27,544 nt of DNA, taken from Paenarthrobacter nitroguajacolicus JCM 14115. Its GTDB lineage: Bacteria > Actinomycetota > Actinomycetes > Actinomycetales > Micrococcaceae. Where the stretch lies: assembly GCA_001313365.1 (NCBI GenBank), contig BBFS01000063.1, positions 1 through 27,544 on the forward strand, in the 5' to 3' direction. Made by a program: the position numbers and the translations under genes. Below, piece by piece: positions 1 to 7,377 of the stretch; position 1 is the stretch's first letter; each line of letters starts with the position of its first letter. The notes below the pieces were generated by a model that saw only the letters and a program-made list of their open reading frames with translations, searched no databases and was not told the DNA's origin.

Positions 1-88
1 AACGGGCCGGTTGTTGGTCACCTGGTGCGTGCGGCAAACCCGGGCGGGGGGATTGCCCTGGGCGGATCCGCGGGAGCAGGGGAGAAGC

Positions 89-490
89 ATGCTCGCAGGG
101 CTCGCACCCCTTTCGGGCGTCCACTCCGCTTCGCTCCGTGGCCGGCAGTTGGGTGCTGCCGGTCCGTCGCAGAGCTCCTGCCCGTCAACACCTGTTTGTC
201 TACGACGTTTTCTGGTTGCTGTCCTCCGGATTGTAGGCGTCCACTCCACCCCGTCTAGCCCCTCCAAAAGCAGTCGGGGGCCCGCGGCACTGGAATTCTT
301 CGACGGCGCTCCGCTTATTTCCTTTCGAAGATTTCCAGCACCTTGCCCTGCGGGTAGACAGGGCTCCGCTGGCCGCCGAGCAAGCAAGCTTGCCAGCAAC
401 CAAAAAACAACGGGGGGGGAGAGGGGGGGAGCTGGCCGGTCACCATTGGTCGCCCCACCCACCACCTTTCTCGGCAAAAGAAGGAGCAAC
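89..490 (+). repeat. Leader repeat, copy A (imperfect direct repeat with 2670-3082)
   Basis: This gene-free stretch of about 400 bases matches 2670-3082 in the same orientation and order. Shared blocks include GGGCTCGCACCC, GCTTCGCTCCGTGGCCGGC, GTCTACGACGTTTT, CTCCACCCCGTCTAGCCCCTCC, CCAAAAAACAACGGGGG and GCTGGCCGGTCACC, ending at the RBS. Between blocks the copies diverge freely and the frames are not conserved, so this looks like an RNA leader or DNA site rather than protein. One G tract is 8 long here and 5 in copy B. It leads directly into the ATG at 491. Positions 1-88 hold nothing I can name. Function unknown; a structured regulatory leader or a partition/replication site are both possible. 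Confidence 0.75.
471..490 (+). promoter_or_regulatory. Conserved RBS element, copy 1
   Basis: The element CTTTCTCGGCAAAAGAAGGA sits just before the start codon, with the Shine-Dalgarno AAGGAG inside its 3-prime end. The same block occurs before 918 and before 3083. Its reverse complement is nearly reproduced before the terminators at 2312 and 5131, so the SD is a potential pairing target. Confidence 0.7.
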
Positions 491-841
491 ATGTTGAACC
501 ACCTGATCGCGCTGTACATCCCGGGGCGGCTGAGCGAAAGCGTCACTGTCCACAGCGTTGACGCCCGGCACACAAGCCTTCAGATCATCGTCGGCGGCGG
601 ACTGGAATGCATCGCCCGAGGCGACTGGCAGGTCTACCTGAACGCGGAAACGCAAACCACCGGAGCCTCAAACGTCCGTGCGGTGCAGCTGCTCCACGAA
701 ACCGGCCTTGACCTGCCGGTAACCGGGAACGCCGTGTTCCTGGGCAGGGCAGGACTGAACCACGACAATGACGTGCCGGACTACCTCATCCGCAGGGCCG
801 AAGTGCTGTTCGATACCCGCCTGATCCAGTCAGCGGCCTAG
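491..841 (+). CDS. DUF3846-like small plasmid protein
   Basis: A 116-residue soluble protein starting at ATG 491, seven bases after AAGGA. From about residue 27 it has the pattern of DUF3846 proteins: TSLQIIVGGGLECI, then a strand ending YLNAE, then NVRAVQLL, then VTGNAVFLGRA. In that family these are LQ.lVGG.iE, vNEEG, N..At.l and i.G..v.vG. DUF3846 proteins are common on actinobacterial plasmids and phages; no biochemical role is known to me. The gene follows the copy A leader and is probably co-transcribed with the DUF4192 gene 76 bases downstream. This is one of the few genes in the window without a visible frame break. The family call is by eye. Confidence 0.65.
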   Translation: MLNHLIALYIPGRLSESVTVHSVDARHTSLQIIVGGGLECIARGDWQVYLNAETQTTGASNVRAVQLLHETGLDLPVTGNAVFLGRAGLNHDNDVPDYLIRRAEVLFDTRLIQSAA

Positions 842-882
842 CCGCCCACGGTGCGGGAACCCGACGTTCCCGGCCACCCCAA

Positions 883-917
883 CCACTCACTTTCTCGGCA
901 AAAGAAGGACACACATC
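883..917 (+). promoter_or_regulatory. Conserved RBS element, copy 2
   Basis: CACTTTCTCGGCAAAAGAAGGA followed by an 11-base spacer before ATG 918. It matches the elements before 491 and 3083, but without the roughly 370 upstream bases of the long leader repeat, so the conserved unit can stand alone. Confidence 0.65.
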
Positions 918-1912
918 ATGACTGAAAAACTCACCCTCACCAGCCCCCCCGCTGACCTGCTGGCCTACGTCCCGCACCTGCTCGGAGGAACCCCCACACA
1001 GAATCCTTCGTCGTGCTCACGGCCACCGCCGGAGCCCTTGGCGCCACGCTGCGCGTGGACGCCCCCATGGACGCGGCCCCGCTGGATTTCGCCCAAACGG
1101 TGACCAGCCTCGCGGCACAGGACGAGAACGCCACGGCCTGCTACCTCATCGTCTACACCGACGAAACCAGCACCGATGCCCGTTTCCCCTACGCCGCGCA
1201 CGTCGCGGCCCTGGGCAACGAACTGGCCACGGCACGGATGCCCGTCCGCAAGGTCTACCTCGTCACCAGCACCCACTGGGCCGCTTACGGCAGCATGGAG
1301 CGGAACCCGCTGGAGCAGATCAAGGACAGCAACGCCAACGCCACCCTGACCTTCATGGGAAGCGCCCCCCCGACCGTGGACATCTACAACCCGGCATTGC
1401 TGGGCAAATGGGTCGAACCGGTTCAGGTGCCCGTCCGCACGGAGGAATCCGTAGAGGAAGCACGGCGCGAATGGGTAACCGCACTGGACGCCGACGGCAT
1501 GCCGGACCATGAGACCGCACGGAAACTGGCGGCATGGTTCCAAGACAACTACATCAGGGACTTCCTCATGGCCGACACCATCACCACGAACAACGGCGTC
1601 ATCATTGACATCATTTTGGGCAAGTTCAACGGCCGTCCCGACTGGAAGCGCGTTGACCACGCCGAAACCATTGCGTTCGAACTGATGAAGGCCGTCCCCC
1701 CCGAGGGCCAGCGCGCACCCATGCTGACCCTCATGGGATGGCTGCAATGGCTCAAAGGATATGGAAAGCACGCAGAGCGCTACCTGAAACTGGCCGTCGA
1801 GGACGTGCACGGTTACCGGTTTGCAGAACAGCTGTACGACCTGATTGGCAGCGTCTACATCGCAGAAGTCGCCAAGAACCAAGAAACCGCCTATAAGCGC
1901 CCCACCAGCTAA
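918..1912 (+). CDS. DUF4192-domain protein (frame break near 990)
   Basis: The N-terminus reads LTLTSPADLLAYVPHLLGG (after removing one extra Pro encoded by a C7 run at 943), then SFVVLTATAG. This matches the DUF4192 signature of actinobacteria (l.spadlLa.vPyLLGf.P..SlVvl). The body runs to the TAA at 1910 as about 330 residues, the family's usual size. Frames switch at the C5/CACA stretch near 990, where one base appears missing; the downstream part reads on from 1013. Further C7 runs at 1355 and 1685 add one Pro each. The function of DUF4192 is unknown to me. The gene lies in the maintenance operon behind the DUF3846-like gene and ends before a strong hairpin. Confidence 0.75.
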
Positions 1913-1919
1913 CCGGTCA

Positions 1920-1954
1920 GGCCGGGGCAGGATCAGCAACGGTCCTGCCCGGCC
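1920..1954 (+). terminator. Hairpin after the DUF4192 gene
   Basis: The left arm at 1920-1932 (GGCCGGGGCAGGA) pairs with the right arm at 1943-1954 (TCCTGCCCGGCC) with a single bulged G and a ten-base loop. It starts 8 bases after the stop codon. There is no T run, as is common for high-GC actinobacterial terminators. Confidence 0.6.
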
Positions 1955-2099
1955 GCTCAGTAGCGGGGGGGCGGCCTCCTCCGCTGGCGCTCCCCCCGGC
2001 CGCCATAGCGCTGGCGCGGGCGCAGCAGCAACCCAGCCAACGCAAAGGATCCACGGCTACAGTGAACTTCAACGAGAACACTGCACCAGGAGATCCAAC

Positions 2100-2252
2100 A
2101 TGGGAACCGAATACATCCTGACTGAGGACGACAAACCAACACCAGAGGCGAGCTTCCTCGAAGACGTCATCGAGCTGCAGCTGCTCACCGCCAATGAATC
2201 CTTGGGAGCGGTGGACTTCACTCACCCCCCCCAGGAACACCACGACTTCTAG
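2100..2252 (+). CDS. 50-aa acidic hypothetical protein
   Basis: ATG 2100 is preceded by AGGAG at a seven-base spacing, a strong ribosome binding site. The product is about 50 residues and very acidic (TEDDKPTPEASFLEDVIELQ), ending HHDF. A C8 run at 2226 adds one likely spurious Pro. No family recognised. It lies between the DUF4192 gene and the terminator at 2312, so it probably ends the first maintenance transcript. The clear RBS, codon usage and placement argue for a real gene despite its size. Confidence 0.6.
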   Translation: MGTEYILTEDDKPTPEASFLEDVIELQLLTANESLGAVDFTHPPQEHHDF

Positions 2253-2284
2253 CGCACCCCCCCTGCAGCAACGACGCTGCACCA

Positions 2285-2310
2285 CAGATTTCCTTTTTGC
2301 CGAGGAACAA
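2285..2310 (+). promoter_or_regulatory. Pre-terminator element, copy 1 (complementary to RBS elements)
   Basis: CAGATTTCCTTTTTGCCGAG followed by GAACAA, immediately before a terminator stem. The same block precedes the terminator at 5131. The core CCTTTTTGCCGAG is close to the reverse complement of CTCGGCAAAAGAAGG in the three RBS elements, so the transcript 3-prime end could pair with the Shine-Dalgarno region. Confidence 0.65.
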
Positions 2311-2311
2311 T

Positions 2312-2347
2312 GAAGAGCCGGCCCCCCCACCAGGGTGCCGGCTCTTC
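2312..2347 (+). terminator. Rho-independent-type terminator
   Basis: A perfect 11-bp stem, GAAGAGCCGGC (2312-2322) with GCCGGCTCTTC (2337-2347), around a loop containing a C7 run. T-rich bases (CTGCCTTT) follow. It closes the first + transcript and could also act on the convergent minus-strand gene at 2353-2570. Confidence 0.8.
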
Positions 2348-2352
2348 TGCCT

Positions 2353-2570
2353 TTACAGGAACAGCCGCACTCAGCGGAGATGGAACCGGAACCAATGCCG
2401 TAGTAAACGGCACGGGCCCAGGCCTGCAACGTGGATTCGGCCATCGTCAGGTTGATCGCCTTGGCCTCGCTCCTGGCCGCCGCAACGATTTCAGACAGCG
2501 GCTGATCCTCCAACGCTTCAACCCTCGCCGTCATCCGGGAGAGTTCCAGCCTGATGCTTTCAGTATTCAT
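2353..2570 (-). CDS. Small helical hypothetical protein, 3-prime end uncertain
   Basis: The ATG at 2570 (minus) has AAGGA eight bases upstream. The product begins MNTESIRLELSRMTARVEAL and continues through SEIVAAARSEAKAINLTMAE to about residue 71, a helical, possibly coiled-coil protein with no family I recognise. In the printed frame it has no stop until 1917, running antisense across the terminator and the 50-aa gene, which is implausible. A stop one frame away at 2353-2355, just before the shared terminator, is the likely true end and implies a one-base or two-base indel near the Cys-rich stretch. It converges with the + operon. Confidence 0.5.
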
Positions 2571-2669
2571 GGCAACGTCCTTCACTTCAGATCTACGTGA
2601 CCTGGTGAACGTAAGGCCGAATTTCAAACCAGTGGGGGGGGACGGGTACCCGTGTTGCTGACTCAGCAG

Positions 2670-3082
2670 CGTGCTCGTGGGGGGGCTCGCACCCTTTTGG
2701 GCGTCCACTGCGCTTCGCTCCGTGGCCGGCTGTTGGGCCCGGTCCCGACGTCGCAGAGCTCCGCCGTGCCCGGTCCTGTTGTGTCTACGACGTTTTTTGG
2801 CTGCTGTCCTTCGGATTCTATGTGTCCGCTCCACCCCGTCTAGCCCCTCCGCAGGCTCCGGGGGGGCCTGCGGTGCAGGAAATGTCCCTCCGGCGCTCCT
2901 GCGTCGCTTATTTCCTCCGGGAATTCCCCACACCTTGCCCAAGGGTAGACAGGCCTCCGTCGGCCACAGCTCCGCAAGCTTCGCCAGCAGCCAAAAAACA
3001 ACGGGGGAGAGGGGGGGAAGCTGGCCGGTCACCTTTGGTCGCCCCACCCACCACCTTTCTCGGCAAAAGAAGGAGCAACACC
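2670..3082 (+). repeat. Leader repeat, copy B
   Basis: Second copy of the leader at 89-490, upstream of parB. It preserves the same order of blocks up to the RBS. Differences include a G7 run at 2679 where copy A has GGG, and a G5 run at 3003 where copy A has G8. It contains its own perfect 8-bp hairpin, CCGCAGGC at 2849-2856 with GCCTGCGG at 2866-2873, which copy A lacks. Conservation is strongest at the two ends, including the last 70 bases before the ATG. Confidence 0.75.
3053..3082 (+). promoter_or_regulatory. Conserved RBS element, copy 3
   Basis: CTTTCTCGGCAAAAGAAGGA then GCAACACC before ATG 3083; the AAGGA lies eight bases from the start. It is the same element as before 491 and 918. 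Confidence 0.7.
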
Positions 3083-4445
3083 ATGAACGCAGCACCCACG
3101 CTGGAAATGATCGACCCCACCACCTTGACCGTTGACATCAACGTCCGGAAGGACGCCGCTTTGACTGCTGAGTTTGTTGCCAGCATCAAGGAACACGGCG
3201 TGATGGAGCCGGTGATCGCCCACCGCAAGGACGACGGGACCGTGCACGTGCTGATGGGTCAGCGCCGTACGCTCGCGGCTGTGAAGGCAGGTCGAGACAG
3301 CATCCCCCCCGTGATGATCATCGAGTCGCCGGAAGAGGCTGAGCGGATCGTCTCGCAGATGGTGGAGAACATCCACCGCGCAGCGATGACCCAAGGGGGA
3401 CGAAGCGGACGGTTACCACCAGCTGTCTCTTCTGGCATTTCTGCCGCTGAGATCGCCACGAGGACCAAACGGCCCAAACCCGCCGTTGAAGGAGCTTTGA
3501 AGGCAAAAGCATCCGCCGCCGGAACCGCCGCCCTGGGCAAGGGGCACACCATCGAGGAAGCCCTCGTGATGGCCGAATTTGAAGGGGACGAGGAAGCCAC
3601 CGCCGAACTGGAATCGGTCGTTGCAGACGAACCGGATCAGCTGCTTCACGTCGCCCAGCAACTCCGGGACGCACGCGCTCATGCTGCTGCCCTTGCAGCT
3701 TTCACCGCTGAGCTGGAAGCAACCGAAACGACCATCGTTGAAAAGCCCAGCTACCACGACGACGAAACGGCCCGTGTCAGCTCCTTGAAACGCGCAGACG
3801 GAGAACACGCCACCGAAGAAGACGCCAACGCCGTTTACATCGAGCAGGACTACAAGGGCGAATGCTCCACCGTGCCGGTGATCGTCGGATGGAAGAAGCT
3901 CGGCTTCAAAGACCGTTACAGCTTCTCCTCATCGGCCCAGACAGGTCCGATGACCGAGGAACAGAAGGCCGAACGGAAAACCTTGATCGCCAACAACAAA
4001 GCCATGGAATCAGCCACCACCGTGCGCCGGGAGTCGTCAAAACCCTGCTGACGAAGAAGCAGGCACCGAAGCTGGCAGTACTTCACCGTCCACGCCATCA
4101 CCCACCACACCGAAGTCGCCCGTAGCTACGACGGAGAAGTAGCCGCCGTGATGGTCAGCGCGAAGATCGACGGGCAGAAGTCATGGGCATGGAACCCGCT
4201 GAAGGACCACGTGGCAGAGTCCCCCGGCCCGACCCGAGTTCTCTCTGATCGCTCTCGTCTGCGCCGGATATGAGAGCACCATCGCCAAGGACTCGTGGCG
4301 GAGACCGTCCCAGACACACCGGGACTACCTGAACCAGCTCGTCACATGGGGATACACCCCCCCGAGCGAGGTTGAACAGATCATCATCGACAGCGGCAAA
4401 CCAGCAGAAGAAGACACCGCCGAGGAAAGCACCGAAGCGGCCTAA
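3083..4445 (+). CDS. parB: ParB-type partition protein (multiple frame breaks)
   Basis: ParB-like DNA-binding protein of roughly 450 residues, expected to bind a centromere site and act in plasmid segregation. The N-terminal ParB/Spo0J domain is clear: VDINVRKDAALTAEFVASIK, then GVMEPVIAHR, then VHVLMGQRRTLAAVKAGRDS, then MVENIHRAAMTQ. A HTH follows (GISAAEIATRTKRPKPAVEG). A G5 run at 3397 (expected G4) and a missing G near 3436 enclose a wrong-frame segment that should read GDEADGYHQLSLLG. More single-base losses near 4032 and 4072 and a tract error near 4220 carry the C-terminus across frames to TAA 4443-4445. Its last part reads RDYLNQLVTWGY and ends EESTEAA. No ParA is visible in the window. 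Confidence 0.85.
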
Positions 4446-4452
4446 GACCCCC

Positions 4453-4488
4453 CCTTGCCGGGCGGAACCCCCCCACCGCCCGGCAAGG
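4453..4488 (+). terminator. Hairpin after parB
   Basis: A perfect 13-bp stem, CCTTGCCGGGCGG (4453-4465) with CCGCCCGGCAAGG (4476-4488), loop AACCCCCCCA. It begins 8 bases after the parB stop and has no T run. The rest of 4489-4725 carries no gene I can support. Confidence 0.75.
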
Positions 4489-4725
4489 CACCCGGCCACT
4501 CACCACGACAGGGCCGGGAACCTCCCAAACGTCGGGCGGTCCGCCGCCTAGGGCGAACCACAGCAGCCAATCACCAGCGGCGGACCGCCATTCAACGCCA
4601 CCAGGCACACGCCCACCAAGATGCCGCGGCCCGCCAGGGACCCGGCTACTCCATCGACTCACCACCGAGGTTTTGTCGGAGGCCCCCAGCTACGCTCAAC
4701 CCAAGGCACCCGAACAGGAGTCACC

Positions 4726-5103
4726 ATGACCAAGCCACCCGTCCCTGACAATCCCATCACCGACTTCATGAACAGCGACTTCACCGTCGCCTTCGACTGG
4801 TCGCTGTTGGCAATGATGCTGATCAGCACCGCGCTAGTCGCCGTCTACGTCGGCGCCGCGATGTTGATCCGAGGAAACAACTCGCCAACATCCAGGTCAC
4901 CCAAGGGGACGGATCTCGCCTTCGGCCTCGCCATCGCGACGCCCCCCCTCGCAGGCCTCCTTGTCCTGGGCCGCAGCGGACTCGGATCGGGACTAATCAT
5001 TGGAGGATTCGCTCTGGTCATCGGCCTAACCCTTTGGGGGGGACTGACCGCGGCACTCGAAGCGAAACCAGCCAGGCACCACAATGAGGATCCGCTAGAC
5101 TGA
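4726..5103 (+). CDS. Small integral membrane protein
   Basis: ATG 4726 is preceded by AGGAG at a five-base spacing. The product is about 125 residues with three hydrophobic segments: WSLLAMMLISTALVAVYVGA, then LAFGLAIATPLAGLLVLG, then GLIIGGFALVIGLTLWG. The tail is short and charged. C7 at 4942 and G7 at 5035 each add a residue. No family recognised. It lies between the parB hairpin and a strong terminator, and its 3-prime end carries the second pre-terminator element, so it probably belongs to the parB transcript. Confidence 0.65.
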   Translation: MTKPPVPDNPITDFMNSDFTVAFDWSLLAMMLISTALVAVYVGAAMLIRGNNSPTSRSPKGTDLAFGLAIATPPLAGLLVLGRSGLGSGLIIGGFALVIGLTLWGGLTAALEAKPARHHNEDPLD

Positions 5104-5105
5104 AC

Positions 5106-5130
5106 ACAGATTTCCTTTTTGCCGAGAGGA
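5106..5130 (+). promoter_or_regulatory. Pre-terminator element, copy 2
   Basis: CACAGATTTCCTTTTTGCCGAG then AGGAA, three bases after the stop of the membrane gene. It nearly repeats 2285-2310 and is complementary to the RBS elements before 491, 918 and 3083. Its position directly before a terminator is the same in both copies. Confidence 0.65.
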
Positions 5131-5166
5131 ACAAAGCAGGACCGGCCCGCGCCGGTCCTGCTTTGT
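5131..5166 (+). terminator. Strong terminator
   Basis: A perfect 16-bp stem, ACAAAGCAGGACCGGC (5131-5146) with GCCGGTCCTGCTTTGT (5151-5166), and a four-base loop. It ends the parB region. The following 5167-5406 has four G7 runs and no convincing gene. Confidence 0.9.
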
Positions 5167-5406
5167 TTAACCCTCAAACCAGGCACCATCCCCATGGGGG
5201 GGCAAGACAACCGCCGCCGACCCACCACCCCCAGCGGAACAGGTCTTTTCAGCCGGGACCACACATTGGGGGGGCACCCGCAATCACCCGACCCAGGCAC
5301 AGGAACCCAACGCTCGGGGGGGCAGCTGCCAAAGAAGCCGGGGGGGAGAAACACCGGACTACTACCCGCGACACCAAACCCGCCAACCGTAGGATGTTCC
5401 GAGTTG

Positions 5407-5910
5407 CTAGTGTCCGCCACGACCTCGCACGATCGCCCGGACGCGTTGTTTGGTCAGGCCCACCAATTCGCCTATCCGATCAAAGGTCCACCCTTTGGCC
5501 GGTGACAGGCCCTCGTTGTTCCTGGGCTCCGCAAGCGAGGACATGGCGTTGCGCCGGATCTGTAACGCAAGGCCCAAACGGTGTTCGATGACCCGACTCA
5601 CCACGTCTGCCAGGACCAAGAGCCTCGCCTCTTCAACAGTGTCGCTGTTTCGCCTCAACTCTGGATCGTTGCCCAGCCTCCGTTCCAGCTTCAGGAGGTA
5701 ATACGGATCCTGCACCGCGGCAGCCAGATGTTCCGGCTTCCATCCATGCACAGCAAGACGCTCCGCCAGCACCGGTGACTGGGACCAGTAAATGAGATCC
5801 CGCCACAGCGGCTTGTCCTCCTCCGGAATGGCAGACGAACGCCACCGCTCATCCCAGTCCTGGACTGGATCGCCCACTTTCGCAACCGGGTACTGTTCCA
5901 GCTCGGACAT
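5407..5910 (-). CDS. HTH-containing protein, possible autoregulator
   Basis: The ATG at 5910 (minus) lies about eight bases after a G-rich SD. The 167-residue product begins MSELEQYPVAKVGDPVQDWD. It has a middle region rich in W, Y and L, and a C-terminal helix-turn-helix pattern, GWTFDRIGELVGLTKQRVRA, resembling region 4 or Hin-type HTHs. No named family recognised. The gene is intact without corrections apart from its SD tract. Two palindromic operator-like sites lie 53-93 bases upstream of its start, between it and the divergent nrdH side, so autoregulation is a natural inference. Confidence 0.65.
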   Translation of the reverse strand: MSELEQYPVAKVGDPVQDWDERWRSSAIPEEDKPLWRDLIYWSQSPVLAERLAVHGWKPEHLAAAVQDPYYLLKLERRLGNDPELRRNSDTVEEARLLVLADVVSRVIEHRLGLALQIRRNAMSSLAEPRNNEGLSPAKGWTFDRIGELVGLTKQRVRAIVRGRGGH

Positions 5911-5940
5911 GATGAATCCCCCCCTACTCGTGACCACCGG

Positions 5941-6003
5941 GACAATCAGCCCCCCCTTCAAAGACAATAGCTGTTGTCAAACGAAAAGACAATACCTATT
6001 GTC
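5941..6003. promoter_or_regulatory. Tandem operator palindromes in a divergent promoter region
   Basis: GACAATACCTATTGTC at 5988-6003 is an inverted repeat with perfect seven-base arms. GACAATAGCTGTTGTC at 5963-5978 is the same site with one mismatch. A half site GACAATC starts at 5941. Spacing is about 22-25 bases, roughly two helical turns. The sites overlap TTGTCA (5974-5979), 17 bases, TATTGT (5997-6002), a plausible + promoter, and on the minus strand they contain TTGACA boxes. A dimeric repressor, perhaps the HTH protein at 5407-5910, could control both directions. Confidence 0.7.
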
Positions 6004-6096
6004 AAGCAGCCGGGATGGTTCATCGTACATACCAAAACTAGGAAGAAAGAGCCTAGAATCCAAGGTAAAAGACTTTTTATTCGAGTGGATAAAAGC

Positions 6097-6102
6097 TAGA
6101 AT
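6097..6102 (+). promoter_or_regulatory. Possible -10 box for nrdH
   Basis: TAGAAT in an unusually AT-rich stretch about 60 bases before the nrdH ATG. No good -35 is seen at 17 bases, so this is tentative. Confidence 0.3.
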
Positions 6103-6161
6103 AGAGGTAGCAAGTCAGCCAGACGAACCTAACCGAACTGATACGAAACGCAGGACTGAAA

Positions 6162-6428
6162 ATGACTTCCTCAATCACCGATTACACGGTTTACACCAAG
6201 CCCGATTGCCCGAACTGCGACCGCACCATGGAGTACTTCGACTCCAAAGGCATCACCTACACGCCCGTGGACATCACCGAAGTGCCGGCAGCGCTGGAAT
6301 ACATCACCCAAGAGCTCGGCTACTCCCAGGCACCCGTCATTGTGAACAACTCCGATGACCAGGACCACTGGTCCGGCCTCCGCCGCGACAAGCTCGTCCA
6401 AGCGGCCATGAGCTACAAGGCAGCGTGA
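6162..6428 (+). CDS. nrdH: NrdH-redoxin / glutaredoxin-like protein
   Basis: An 88-residue thioredoxin-fold protein beginning MTSSITDYTVYTKPDCPNCD. The CPNC redox motif lies near residues 16-19 after the first strand. Then come VDITEVPAALEYI, and QAPVIV containing the cis-Pro before the last strand, followed by HWSGLRRDKL, all as in NrdH. NrdH reduces class Ib ribonucleotide reductase and is itself reduced by thioredoxin reductase. Stand-alone nrdH genes without nrdEF are frequent on actinobacterial phages and plasmids, and none of the partner genes are here. The SD is a weak GCAGG. The next gene starts 5 bases after the stop. Confidence 0.85.
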   Translation: MTSSITDYTVYTKPDCPNCDRTMEYFDSKGITYTPVDITEVPAALEYITQELGYSQAPVIVNNSDDQDHWSGLRRDKLVQAAMSYKAA

Positions 6429-6433
6429 GGGCC

Positions 6434-6779
6434 GTGACTAACCCGCACCCGGTGGATGGGTTCAAGATCAGCCCGCGGGTCCCGTTGGAGGTGGACCTGT
6501 TCCGGGAAACCAACCCCCAGCGGCAGGATCTACCCCGATGCCAAGGAGGAACCTTTCGCCGGCTACTACGGCATCCCCCCCCTCAGTGTTGAGGATGACC
6601 GGTATCTTGCCGCCATCAGCAGGGCACCGATAGGGGCCGGCGGCCTCTGGGACGAGTACACCGCAGACCAGCACCAGCCCAATGACCTCACCCACGATGA
6701 ACCGGGTGGGACTGAACCTCAGAACGAAACCAGCACGGACACCGAGAACACGACCAGCACACGAGGAAAAGGAACCATC
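6434..6779 (+). CDS. Hypothetical protein reading into ssb
   Basis: The likely start is GTG 6434, five bases after nrd[21 protein letters not shown], then [10 protein letters not shown]5 run near 6517, expected C4, shifts the frame; beyond it comes [20 protein letters not shown]. The remainder is polar ([16 protein letters not shown], then a T/E/N-rich tail). In the printed frame there is no stop before the ssb ATG, so it reads straight into SSB. Either a frame error hides the stop or this is a long N-terminal extension of SSB. No family recognised. Translation coupling with nrdH and ssb is likely. Confidence 0.5.
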
Positions 6780-7301
6780 ATGGCCGGCGAAACCACGATT
6801 ACTGTCATTGGAAACCTGACATCAGACCCCCCCGAGCTGCGTTTTACTCCGAGTGGTTCGGCGGTGGCGAATTTTACGATCGCTTCAACGCCCAGGACCT
6901 TCGATCGTCAGTCTAACGAGTGGAAGGATGGGGGGGAGACACTTTTCCTCCGTGCCAGTGTGTGGCGTGAAGCGGCCGAGAACGTCGCCGAGTCCCTGAC
7001 CAAGGGCATGCGCGTCATCGTTTCGGGCCGGTTGAAGTCCCGGTCTTACGAGACCAAAGAGGGCGAAAGGCGCACCGTGATTGAACTCGAGGTAGACGAG
7101 ATCGGCCCCCCCTCACTGCGTTACGCAAATGCGAAAGTGAACCGTACGCAGCGCAGCAACCAAGGCAGTGGAAACGGCGGAGGTTTCGGGAACCAGCCGA
7201 GCACCGAGCAGCCTGTCCAGCAGGGCGACCCATGGGCGGCGAACACGCAAGCCAAGGCAGGCTCCTGGGGCAACGGCCCCGACTCCGAACCACCGTTCTA
7301 A
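6780..7301 (+). CDS. ssb: Single-stranded DNA-binding protein
   Basis: ATG 6780 has AAAGGA upstream at a suitable distance. The OB-fold domain occupies about residues 1-115: [66 protein letters not shown], and [13 protein letters not shown] Gly/Gln/Asn-rich linker leads to the acidic tip ending SEPPF, which in SSBs recruits partner proteins. Three seven-base G/C runs each insert one residue into strongly conserved places (DPPEL, DGGET, GPPSL; the family has DPEL, DGE, GPSL). The protein protects ssDNA, and on conjugative plasmids it probably serves transfer and replication. Length is 173 residues, or 170 corrected. Confidence 0.93.
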   Translation: MAGETTITVIGNLTSDPPELRFTPSGSAVANFTIASTPRTFDRQSNEWKDGGETLFLRASVWREAAENVAESLTKGMRVIVSGRLKSRSYETKEGERRTVIELEVDEIGPPSLRYANAKVNRTQRSNQGSGNGGGFGNQPSTEQPVQQGDPWAANTQAKAGSWGNGPDSEPPF

Positions 7302-7314
7302 ACCCGACTGGTGT

Positions 7315-7344
7315 CCGGGGCCGGCCATTACCCGGCCCCCCCGG
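7315..7344 (+). terminator. Hairpin after ssb, broken by a C7 run
   Basis: The left arm CCGGGGCCGG (7315-7324) faces CCGG-C7-GG (7333-7344) across a short loop. With C4 in place of C7 the right arm would be CCGGCCCCGG, a perfect complement. This is non-coding evidence that the C7 is inflated by three. Confidence 0.6.
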
Positions 7345-7377
7345 CATCCATCCATCCATCAAGCACAGGACCTGAAT

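Noticed and set aside
965..1939. Long minus-strand open frame (324 codons) antisense to the DUF4192 gene
   Set aside because: Mirror of a GC3-biased + gene; the + strand shows DUF4192 motifs and has SD and operon context.
1917..3095. Single 392-codon minus-strand gene
   Set aside because: It would cross two terminator-like hairpins, the 50-aa gene and leader repeat B. Only the part from 2570 to about 2353 has an SD and protein-like sequence.
5190..5350. Four G7 runs as a G-quadruplex
   Set aside because: Runs are 40-70 bases apart, too far for a stable quadruplex, and the run lengths are themselves suspect.
5119..5591. Plus-strand open frames after the 5131 terminator
   Set aside because: Pro/Arg/Gly-rich translations without SD, containing the terminator arm and antisense of the HTH gene.
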